From assembly GCA_021832305.1 (NCBI GenBank), contig JAKBLB010000003.1, forward strand, positions 1 to 64,000: 64,000 nt of DNA, in the 5' to 3' direction. A program made the position numbers and the translations under genes. Below are positions 1 through 6,493 of the stretch, one piece after another. Under the pieces are notes generated by a model. That model had not been told where the DNA came from and did not search any database. It saw nothing but the letters and a program-made list of their open reading frames with translations. The stretch is from Pseudomonadota bacterium (GTDB lineage: Bacteria; Pseudomonadota; Gammaproteobacteria; Burkholderiales; Ferrovaceae). How positions within the stretch are numbered: position 1 is the first letter of the stretch; each line of letters begins with the position of its first letter.

Positions 1-52
1 AATGGCCGAGGGATTTTAAGTCCCTTGTGTCTACCAGTTTCACCATCCGGGC
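1..52 (-). tRNA. tRNA-Leu (anticodon UAA), 3' part cut off by the window edge
   Basis: Read on the minus strand from base 52, the sequence has the acceptor 5' half GCCCGGA, the D-arm with the TGGTAGACAC signature of class II tRNA-Leu, and an anticodon stem AGGGA/TCCCT. The loop CTTAAAA gives anticodon TAA (complement at 16-18). The variable arm, T-arm and acceptor 3' half lie beyond base 1. A TAGAAT hexamer (complement at 61-66) sits where a -10 box would start transcription one or two bases before the mature 5' end, but no convincing -35 is visible. Confidence 0.93.
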
Positions 53-239
53 GACGCCATATTCTAACAGATTGCGGCTTGGGGCTTGCGTGCTGGATGG
101 TTGATGGGTCGGAGAACAGGATCTCTTTCATGGATGTGCCCATCCAGGGGGAGGTCGGGGAAAGAGAGTGAAAGAAATGCATGGCCTTTTCCGACAGGTG
201 AGAGGAAGTTACCGGTTTAGGACCGGGAACTCGGCTACA

Positions 240-1520
240 ATGGATTCGGGGAAAGGTTCATGTTTCGTTTATTTATTGTTCATGGTGATCGCAATGAGTC
301 TGAATCCGGTTTCCGGACAATCTTCGGTTACGCCCCCTCTTTCCCGTCTGGTCTTGGGGATGGGCTGTTTCTGGGGGGCAGAAAAGCGTCTGGCTGCGCT
401 TCCGGGCGTGGTGCATACCGAAGCGGGTTATGCGGGGGGGGAAACAGTCAATCCAACCTATCAAACGGTACTGAAGGAAGCCAGAGAAGGAAAGAATCAG
501 GTCCATGCAGAGGTGGTGGAAGTGGATTACGACCCCCAGATCATTTCCACTCGCCAGATTCTGATCGCTTTTTTCGAGAATCATGACCCTACTCAAGGAA
601 ATCGCCAAGGGAACGATGAGGGTCCCAACTATCGGAGCATCATTTTTTATACCCATTCCGATCAACGAAATGAAGCATTGTCCGTGATGAAAACGTATCA
701 GTCTGCCCTGACTGCCGCAGGATATCCTGCCATAACCACTGAATTGGCCCCGTTGGAACATTTTTACCGGGCGGAGGAATATCATCAGCGCTACCTTCAG
801 AAACACCCCGGAGGTTATTGTGGATTGGGTGAAACCGGGGTGATTTTTCCTGGTCAACCGGAGAAATCACAGCGCCACACAGATCCTGTGCTTCTCGATG
901 GAAAATCCCTATCAGCCACTCAACTGGTTGTCTTTGAGGGGGCAGATTGCGATTACTGTCGGCAGTTTGAGGCTCAGATACTGAAACATTGGAAATCTTC
1001 CATTCCGGTGGCGCGTACGCTTTCTCCTCATGCTCCGGTGGGCTGGTATCTAAAAAGTGCCGTGTGGGCCAGCCCCACCAGTGTATTGTTCCAAAATGGT
1101 CAGGAAATCAGTCGGTTTACGGGATTCAATGGAGATCAGCACGCATTCTGGAATTGGCTGGGCCACTTGACATTGACTCCTGAGCAGCAGGCCATTGCCT
1201 TTGAAGGAAAAACGGAGCCTGCATTCACAGGATCATTCCTTGACACCGCCGTCCCAGGTACCTATGTGGACCCTGTTACCGGCCAACCCTTGTTCCGGAG
1301 CAATGCCAAGTTTGGAAGCCATACCGGATGGCCCAGTTTCTTTGATCCAGTGCCTGGTGCCCTGATCATGCGTGAAGACGATAGCCACGGCATGCAGCGT
1401 ATCGAGGTGTTGAGCGCCAGTTCCGGAATTCACCTTGGACATGTTTTCGACGATGGTCCCCCTCCCACAGGCAAGCGCTATTGCATCAACAGTGCGGTAC
1501 TCCGTTTCATTCCTGATTGA
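240..1520 (+). CDS. msrAB: Secreted methionine sulfoxide reductase MsrA-thioredoxin-like-MsrB fusion
   Basis: Reduces both S- and R-methionine sulfoxide in proteins, probably in the periplasm. From the ATG at 240 the protein is 426 residues. A hydrophobic signal segment covers residues 9-25. The MsrA domain (about 36-200) carries the catalytic GCFWG with Cys43. A thioredoxin-like segment (about 225-320) has an ADCDYC active site with Cys237 and Cys240. The MsrB domain (about 340-426) has the catalytic Cys415 in RYCINSA. The first zinc-binding CxxC of many MsrB proteins is replaced by YVDPVTG, so this is a zinc-less form. Neisseria PilB has the order Trx-MsrA-MsrB; here the thioredoxin-like unit lies in the middle. 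In-frame upstream starts at 168 (GTG) and 177 (ATG) would lengthen the n-region; no Shine-Dalgarno site settles the start. The 3' end overlaps the convergent dioxygenase gene by 14 bases. Confidence 0.9.
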   Translation: MDSGKGSCFVYLLFMVIAMSLNPVSGQSSVTPPLSRLVLGMGCFWGAEKRLAALPGVVHTEAGYAGGETVNPTYQTVLKEAREGKNQVHAEVVEVDYDPQIISTRQILIAFFENHDPTQGNRQGNDEGPNYRSIIFYTHSDQRNEALSVMKTYQSALTAAGYPAITTELAPLEHFYRAEEYHQRYLQKHPGGYCGLGETGVIFPGQPEKSQRHTDPVLLDGKSLSATQLVVFEGADCDYCRQFEAQILKHWKSSIPVARTLSPHAPVGWYLKSAVWASPTSVLFQNGQEISRFTGFNGDQHAFWNWLGHLTLTPEQQAIAFEGKTEPAFTGSFLDTAVPGTYVDPVTGQPLFRSNAKFGSHTGWPSFFDPVPGALIMREDDSHGMQRIEVLSASSGIHLGHVFDDGPPPTGKRYCINSAVLRFIPD

Positions 1521-2334
1521 TTCCTGGATCGGGCATGGGCCATTCAGTGGGCGAAAGAAGGACGCCGGTCATGCTGATGGCCCCCATTTCGATGTGGCGG
1601 ACAGGAAAAGAGACCTGGTCCGTGGACTGAAATGAACCCAGAATGGGGAGCAGGGGTAGAAAATGTTCCGGAGTGGGGACGGACAGATGTCCTTCTGTCG
1701 GCCACTGATTCCATATGAGTAAAGGTTCATGGTCATGCGTCCTGATGCGTTCCACGACCCAGTCATCAAAATTTTCGGCCCAGGGATGGGGGGGCGCTGT
1801 TTCTTCCCACAGGGCGGCCCCAAGATGATGAACGATATTGCCGCTTCCCAGCAGGAGAACGCCCTCTTGGCGCAAGGGGGCCAGGAGTTTGCCCAGTTCG
1901 TAGTGGAAGCCTGGAGACTGGCTCAAATCGAGCGCCACTTGAATCACGGGAATATCTGCATCAGGATACAGGTGCAAAAGAAGAGACCATGTCCCGTGAT
2001 CCAATCCCCATTCGTGATCTGCGTGGACAGGCAGGGGAGACAAAAGAGTGCGGACACGATTGGCCAGTTGCGGACTGCCCGGACAGGGGTATTGAACCTG
2101 ATAAAGGGCGCGCGGGAAACCGCCAAAGTCATGGATCGTACGGGGTCGAGGCATGGCTGTAACGGCACAATGTTTGAGGCCCCAATGGGCGGAAAAGACC
2201 ACAATCCCTTGTGGGCGGGGTAATTGACTGCCCAAGGCACGCCATTGATCGGTGATGGGAGCGTGATCCAGGGCATGCATGGGATTGCCGTGCCCAAGAA
2301 AGAGCGCAGGATGCGGTAACTCAACGGTTAGCAT
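1507..2334 (-). CDS. ygiD: Class III extradiol dioxygenase of the LigB/YgiD (4,5-DOPA dioxygenase) family
   Basis: A 275-residue metal-dependent ring-opening dioxygenase. The family cleaves catechol-type substrates; E. coli YgiD opens L-DOPA at the 4,5 bond. Candidate metal ligands are the His in LFLGHGNPMH near the N-terminus, SAHW, and the GSGNIVHHL segment in the middle. TEGH, near the C-terminus, is also conserved. The length matches the family (about 260-275). I start at the ATG at 2334, which has GGAAG about 8 bases upstream; the open frame runs on to 2433 but would cross the lexA SOS box. It is transcribed divergently from lexA, whose SOS box lies 57-76 bases upstream of this start. 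The natural substrate cannot be told from sequence. Confidence 0.88.
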   Translation of the reverse strand: MLTVELPHPALFLGHGNPMHALDHAPITDQWRALGSQLPRPQGIVVFSAHWGLKHCAVTAMPRPRTIHDFGGFPRALYQVQYPCPGSPQLANRVRTLLSPLPVHADHEWGLDHGTWSLLLHLYPDADIPVIQVALDLSQSPGFHYELGKLLAPLRQEGVLLLGSGNIVHHLGAALWEETAPPHPWAENFDDWVVERIRTHDHEPLLIWNQWPTEGHLSVPTPEHFLPLLPILGSFQSTDQVSFPVRHIEMGAISMTGVLLSPTEWPMPDPGINQE

Positions 2335-2375
2335 GATGTATCTTCCGTGAAAATGACATGGAATAAAACTTTGAG

Positions 2376-2410
2376 TTGCATAACCCTTGTAACTGTATAT
2401 AATTACAGTT
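2376..2410 (+). promoter_or_regulatory. lexA promoter with embedded SOS (LexA) box
   Basis: A perfect CTGT-N8-ACAG dyad lies at 2393-2408 (20-bp box 2391-2410), the gamma/beta-proteobacterial LexA operator. A TTGCAT -35 (2376-2381) and a TATAAT -10 (2398-2403) are 16 bp apart, with the -10 inside the operator, so LexA binding should block RNA polymerase. The box ends 26 bases before the lexA ATG, which indicates autoregulation. Confidence 0.93.
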
Positions 2411-2436
2411 ACTTGCTTTGAACAGAGTGCCAACCC

Positions 2437-3039
2437 ATGCAGGAACTTACCCTACGTCAACAGGAAATTCTTCTCTGGATTCGTCAGTATATGGCGGATC
2501 ACGGCATTCCGCCAACCCGCCTTGCGCTCTGTGCCGCCATGGGATTTCGTTCCCCCAATGCGGCGGAGTCGCATTTGCGTGCATTGGAACGTAAAGGGGC
2601 AATCGAACTGGTTCAGGGCGTTTCACGGGGGATCCGATTGGTCGAGGAACCAAAGGAACCCAGCGGGTTACCACTCATCGGCAAGGTGGCGGCAGGACAA
2701 CCCATACTGGCTGTGGCACATATCGAATCCTATGAGCCAATCGCTCCTGAACTGTTTCGACCTGTGGCGCATTACCTGCTGCGCGTGCAAGGAGAAAGCA
2801 TGCGCAATGCGGGAATTCTGGAAGGAGATCTGGTTGCGGTGCATCATACCCTCATTGCACAGAATGGACAGATCGTGGTGGCCCGATTAGAGGATGAAGT
2901 GACAATAAAAAGATTTTATCGTCAGGGCGAACGGGTGGAACTGCATCCAGACAATCCTGACTATCCGGTCATTGAAGTGAACCTGAAAAAACGTGCCCTG
3001 CATATCGAGGGAGTGATGGTTGGACTAATCCGTGCCTAG
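2437..3039 (+). CDS. lexA: SOS regulon repressor LexA
   Basis: A 200-residue transcriptional repressor and RecA-activated self-cleaving protease. The N-terminal winged helix (about 1-70) opens with the LexA-typical LTLRQQEILLWIRQY. The cleavage site is Ala86-Gly87 in KVAAGQPI. The catalytic Ser121 is in GESMRNAGI and Lys158 in VTIKRF. The length and layout match E. coli LexA (202). It has its own SOS box immediately upstream. A sulA-like gene starts 30 bases downstream on the same strand, the arrangement seen in pseudomonads and some betaproteobacteria. Confidence 0.98.
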   Translation: MQELTLRQQEILLWIRQYMADHGIPPTRLALCAAMGFRSPNAAESHLRALERKGAIELVQGVSRGIRLVEEPKEPSGLPLIGKVAAGQPILAVAHIESYEPIAPELFRPVAHYLLRVQGESMRNAGILEGDLVAVHHTLIAQNGQIVVARLEDEVTIKRFYRQGERVELHPDNPDYPVIEVNLKKRALHIEGVMVGLIRA

Positions 3040-3069
3040 AGCGTACCGTTGATCAAGGAGAGAAATATC

Positions 3070-3609
3070 ATGTGGACCGTACTGGAAAACTTGGGATACC
3101 GAGCGAAACATGAACCCCATGCAGAAAGTCGGGCAAGGGAAGAGCATGCGAGGTTCCTGGAGGTGACTGGTGGTTTGCACTTGCTTCCCACGACGGGCAG
3201 CGTGACGGAGTTGGAGACCTGTATTTCCTTGATACAACGGTGTCTGGCACGGCATCAATGGGTTTTTTTGGTTGATACACCCTTCGAGGAAGATATCCTG
3301 TTGCGGTTTTATCCCGTGTTGTCCGACCGGCGCGTGGTCAATATCCCGGTCAAATCTTATGAAGCCAAGCATTGGGCCCTGTTACAGGCACTGAACCATC
3401 CTTTGGCTGGTGCTGTTTTATTTTGGCATTCTTCCCTGGATTCTTATGAAGAACAGAAATTGGACAGATTGGCGCAAAAAACACACTGTTTTTGTGGGCA
3501 ATTCGTCTCTGATGCCCTGCCGCAGGCTTTACCCGCCTTGCATTCGACGTGGTACCTCCACTCTCTGACAGGACCGGTCCGGTCGCCGGCGCGGCAAAAA
3601 CGCGCGTGA
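3070..3609 (+). CDS. SulA/ImuA-like protein, probable SOS-induced division inhibitor
   Basis: A 179-residue protein with a RecA-fold-like alternation of hydrophobic strands and no Walker motif. The middle (RHQWVFLVDTPFEEDILLRF, then NIPVKSYEAKHWALLQALN and GAVLFWHSSL) follows the SulA pattern of degenerate RecA-like proteins that bind FtsZ. I start at the ATG at 3070, which has AAGGAG nine bases upstream; the TTG at 3049 has no site. Its place directly behind lexA under the SOS box supports the call. ImuA, the partner of ImuB/DnaE2 in mutagenic repair, belongs to the same superfamily and is usually longer; no imuB follows, so SulA is the better guess. The last four bases overlap the next gene. 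Confidence 0.6.
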   Translation: MWTVLENLGYRAKHEPHAESRAREEHARFLEVTGGLHLLPTTGSVTELETCISLIQRCLARHQWVFLVDTPFEEDILLRFYPVLSDRRVVNIPVKSYEAKHWALLQALNHPLAGAVLFWHSSLDSYEEQKLDRLAQKTHCFCGQFVSDALPQALPALHSTWYLHSLTGPVRSPARQKRA

Positions 3610-4691
3610 ACTTCCCCTGGTTGAAGGAACCCTTGCTCCAACTCCTGCTTGCTCTCGGGATATTGATGGGATTTCTTCACCCCGGCGCATGGGCTGGAGC
3701 AGTGCACCGCATCCACCTTCCGACTCTATGCGTTCTGGGTGGACTGATGCTCCTGACGCAAGGAATCGAGCAGAGTGGAATTTTGTCAAAATTGGGGCGA
3801 CATTTGCTGGATCGGGTTCACAGTGAACGATCCTTGGCGCGCTGGTTGACCTGGGCTTCCATCTTCCTTTCCACCTTCCTGACCAACGATATCGCACTTT
3901 TCATCGTGGTTCCGCTCACCCTGGCTTTGCGACAACTGGCACCGGTCTCCTGGCGTCGACTGATCGTCTTCGAGGCATTGGGGGTCAACGGGGGGTCCCT
4001 GCTGTCTCCCATAGGGAACCCGCAGAATATCTATCTCTGGCAATTGAGCCACTCATCTTTCCTGGAATTCATTGAAATGATGGTGCCCTGGGGGCTGGTT
4101 CTGCTGGCAGGACTGTCTCTTCTGGTGGAGTTGGGCAGTTCGCGGCACCCCATCGTCCTTCATCTCGAGGACAACAGGATCCCGGTGTTACGGGGGCTCT
4201 TTTGGATCAGCCTGGGGCTTTATCTCCCTTTTCTGGGCTTGGTGGAAACCGGGCATCCCGTCTGGGCATTGGCTCTGGCGCTCGGGCTGGGAATTTTTCG
4301 TCCGCTCCTGTTGCGTTCTCTTGATTGGGGTTTATTGGTGACGTTTACGTTATTCTTCGTCGATACCGGACTATTGAGTTCCTTTTTCAATCCGGATCGA
4401 TTGCCGGGCTGGGGGCATGGGTCATCTCATGTCATCCTGTTCTTATGGGGGATCATGTTGTCGCAAATCATGAGTAATGTGCCCGCAACTCTCTTTATGG
4501 CACCCGAAACAAACTCTCTAAAAACGCTGGCTTATGGGGTCAATGCAGGAGGATTCGGGCTGTTTGTCGGTTCGATGGCCAATCTGATTGCCTTACGGAT
4601 GGCCCGGGACCGTCAAATCTGGCGCGAGTTTCATGTCCTGTCTCTCCCTTTTCTTTTGTTTGCTGCGGTGACAGGTATTCTGTTTTTGTGA
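3606..4691 (+). CDS. ArsB/CitM/SLC13-superfamily ion transporter, YbiR-like
   Basis: A 361-residue inner-membrane protein with about ten predicted membrane spans, made of two similar halves. The phrases FLTNDIALFIVVPL in the first half and SQIMSNVPATLFMAP in the second are the helix-hairpin signatures of the ion transporter superfamily (arsenite ArsB, citrate CitM, NhaD). The length matches E. coli YbiR (372). The ion carried cannot be predicted. I take the GTG at 3606, giving a GTGA overlap with the sulA-like stop; the longer open frame from 3549 lies wholly inside the previous gene. The overlap implies translational coupling and hence SOS control of a membrane transporter. Confidence 0.8.
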   Translation: MNFPWLKEPLLQLLLALGILMGFLHPGAWAGAVHRIHLPTLCVLGGLMLLTQGIEQSGILSKLGRHLLDRVHSERSLARWLTWASIFLSTFLTNDIALFIVVPLTLALRQLAPVSWRRLIVFEALGVNGGSLLSPIGNPQNIYLWQLSHSSFLEFIEMMVPWGLVLLAGLSLLVELGSSRHPIVLHLEDNRIPVLRGLFWISLGLYLPFLGLVETGHPVWALALALGLGIFRPLLLRSLDWGLLVTFTLFFVDTGLLSSFFNPDRLPGWGHGSSHVILFLWGIMLSQIMSNVPATLFMAPETNSLKTLAYGVNAGGFGLFVGSMANLIALRMARDRQIWREFHVLSLPFLLFAAVTGILFL

Positions 4692-4714
4692 CGATTCAAA
4701 AGCGGTCGGTACCC

Positions 4715-5377
4715 TCATTCATGTTCATCCAGGCCCAAAAATTTTACCCAGATCTCGAAGGTCAGGACTCTTCCTGCATACTCGGCAGTGGCTGCCGGGA
4801 AATGGGCGACGCGAACGGCAGCCAAAGCCGCCTTGTCGAGAATCCGGTTGCCACTCGTGGTCAGCACACCGGCGCTGGACACCACACCATCCTTGTAATC
4901 AAAGGTCACTTTGGTCTGCCCGGATAAATGGGCGGCCCGCGCCGCCATGGGGAAGACCACCGCACCTTGCACCGCTGAGCGTACCTTGTCGGCAAAGGTA
5001 GGGGAAATCTCTGCAGGGCTCAGATGTTGGGGCAGCGCTGGCGTGGCCTCGGCCATTTTCTGAGGTGGGGCCGGAGGCACAGGAGGGGTCGGTGCAACCG
5101 GAGTCGGCGCAACCGGGGGGGGCGCGGACGCCGGTGTGGGGACCGGCGTGGGTTCCTGGCGTGCCACCGTATGATGGACTTCCGGTTTGGGTGGCGGCGG
5201 CTTGGGCGTGGGTGGGGGAGGCACCGTCCTGGGCGACTCCGGTGCCTGGGTCAACTGAATCAGGGTGACCGGGGGTTTTTCCACCGTTTCGACTTTTTGA
5301 CCGAGACCATATAAGAAAATCAGTATCATCATGCCTTCGAGAAGAGAGGCCAGGATGAATGCACGCAGAAGATTCAT
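4715..5377 (-). CDS. tonB: TonB energy-transducing protein
   Basis: A 220-residue periplasm-spanning protein that passes proton-motive force from ExbB/ExbD to outer-membrane receptors. One N-terminal membrane span (about 4-28) is followed by a long Pro-rich linker (about 50-115, repeated PTP, PPP and PVAPTP units). The C-terminal TonB domain (about 130-218) includes VTFDYKDGVVSSAGVLTTSGNRILD in pieces typical of the family. The start ATG at 5377 overlaps the exbD stop by one base (TGATG). It is the last gene of receptor-exbB-exbD-tonB, so it probably serves mainly that receptor. Confidence 0.93.
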   Translation of the reverse strand: MNLLRAFILASLLEGMMILIFLYGLGQKVETVEKPPVTLIQLTQAPESPRTVPPPPTPKPPPPKPEVHHTVARQEPTPVPTPASAPPPVAPTPVAPTPPVPPAPPQKMAEATPALPQHLSPAEISPTFADKVRSAVQGAVVFPMAARAAHLSGQTKVTFDYKDGVVSSAGVLTTSGNRILDKAALAAVRVAHFPAATAEYAGRVLTFEIWVKFLGLDEHE

Positions 5378-5784
5378 CACCGGTTCTCACTCTGGCGGGC
5401 AGCCAGCCCGATCTGGGTAACACCGGCCTGACGGCAGGCATCCATCACCTTCATCATGGACTGGAGCGAAGTCGTTTTCTCGCCCGCAATGGTCACCACC
5501 ACCTTGTCCGGATCCCCCTGCGCCTTGAGCCGCACCGTCAGGGCATCGGCCGTCAACTTCTGACCGTCCACGGTGATGTCCCCCTCGTCATCCACGTTCA
5601 CCAGCACCTTGGGCGGTTCCAGAGCCGTTGTCGTGGAACTCTTGGGCATCTTGGACGCCACCCCGGTGGAGGGAATCATGTGCAACGTGATCATGATGAA
5701 AAATACCAACAAAAAAAACATGATGTCGATCATCGGGATGATCTCGATACGAGCACGTTTCGTTTCAAAGTAATTCAAAGCCAT
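5377..5784 (-). CDS. exbD: Biopolymer transport protein ExbD
   Basis: A 135-residue inner-membrane protein of the TonB motor. The N-terminal KRARIEIIPMIDIMFFLLVFF contains the membrane span with the conserved Asp (PMID) that carries protons. The remainder is the periplasmic domain, which pairs with TonB. The usual length is about 135-145. It starts 14 bases after the exbB stop and ends in a one-base overlap with tonB. Confidence 0.95.
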   Translation of the reverse strand: MALNYFETKRARIEIIPMIDIMFFLLVFFIMITLHMIPSTGVASKMPKSSTTTALEPPKVLVNVDDEGDITVDGQKLTADALTVRLKAQGDPDKVVVTIAGEKTTSLQSMMKVMDACRQAGVTQIGLAARQSENR

Positions 5785-5798
5785 CGCTCACCCCCCCG

Positions 5799-6479
5799 TC
5801 AAGCCGCCGTGCGGGCGCGAACATCGGCCAACACCCGTTTCTGCTCTTCATAGGACTCGTGGTAATGGGGATAGAGTCGATTGAGCAACATCATCTTGAG
5901 AGTCTCCAACTGGTGCATGATCACCCGTACCCGGTTGTTCAACCCGTTCAGAGCCACCAGCCCCAGAATGGCGATGAACAATCCGCAGGCCGTCGCCAGC
6001 AGGGCTTCCGCCACCCCGCCGGTGACCTTGGTAGGTGAATTGGCTACATCCCCCAGCACCTGGAAAGCATTGAACATGCCGATGATGGTCCCGAGCAAAC
6101 CCATCAGGGGAGCCAGGGTCACGATGGTGTCCAGCACCCACAGAAAACGGTCCACATGGGGCGCCTCGCGCATGACGGATTCTTCCAGTTTGTCGGAAAT
6201 TCGGTCGAAATCATGCTCCAGATCGTGCTGAAGCGCCGCTTCCAGAACCTTGGCATGGGGCAGATCCGGATGTTGGACCACCAGGGCCTCGAAGGCTTCC
6301 TTCGATACCTTGTGCACCCCGTTCACTTCCTTGATCAGTTGGGTCCCCTGGGTCAGAATCCGCCACAGATACCAACCCCTTTCGATGATGACCGTCAAGG
6401 CCACCAGCAGCAACAGCGCCATCAAATACAGCATGCCCCCCGAACTTTGTGCTGCAGCTTCAATTCCTTGCATCGTCAT
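5799..6479 (-). CDS. exbB: Biopolymer transport protein ExbB
   Basis: A 226-residue MotA/TolQ/ExbB-family protein forming the pentameric proton channel around ExbD. There are three membrane spans: one near residues 16-36 and a pair in the second half (TIVTLAPLMGLLGTIIGMF and VAEALLATACGLFIAILGLVA). The APLMGLLGTIIGM and GGVAEALLATA signatures are intact. The ATG at 6479 is preceded by AAGGAGACGACATC, a strong Shine-Dalgarno site. The gene lies 14 bases behind the receptor gene and is probably co-transcribed with it. Confidence 0.95.
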   Translation of the reverse strand: MTMQGIEAAAQSSGGMLYLMALLLLVALTVIIERGWYLWRILTQGTQLIKEVNGVHKVSKEAFEALVVQHPDLPHAKVLEAALQHDLEHDFDRISDKLEESVMREAPHVDRFLWVLDTIVTLAPLMGLLGTIIGMFNAFQVLGDVANSPTKVTGGVAEALLATACGLFIAILGLVALNGLNNRVRVIMHQLETLKMMLLNRLYPHYHESYEEQKRVLADVRARTAA

Positions 6480-6493
6480 GATGTCGTCTCCTT

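Noticed and set aside
3549..3605. Upstream ATG for the transporter inside the sulA-like gene
   Set aside because: The extra residues are hydrophilic and Arg-rich. The GTG at 3606 gives the usual 4-base overlap and starts just before the first membrane span.
5050..5240. Repetitive Pro-codon tract that looks like a tandem repeat
   Set aside because: It encodes the periplasm-spanning Pro-rich linker of TonB; unit lengths vary and no spacer structure suggests a non-coding repeat.
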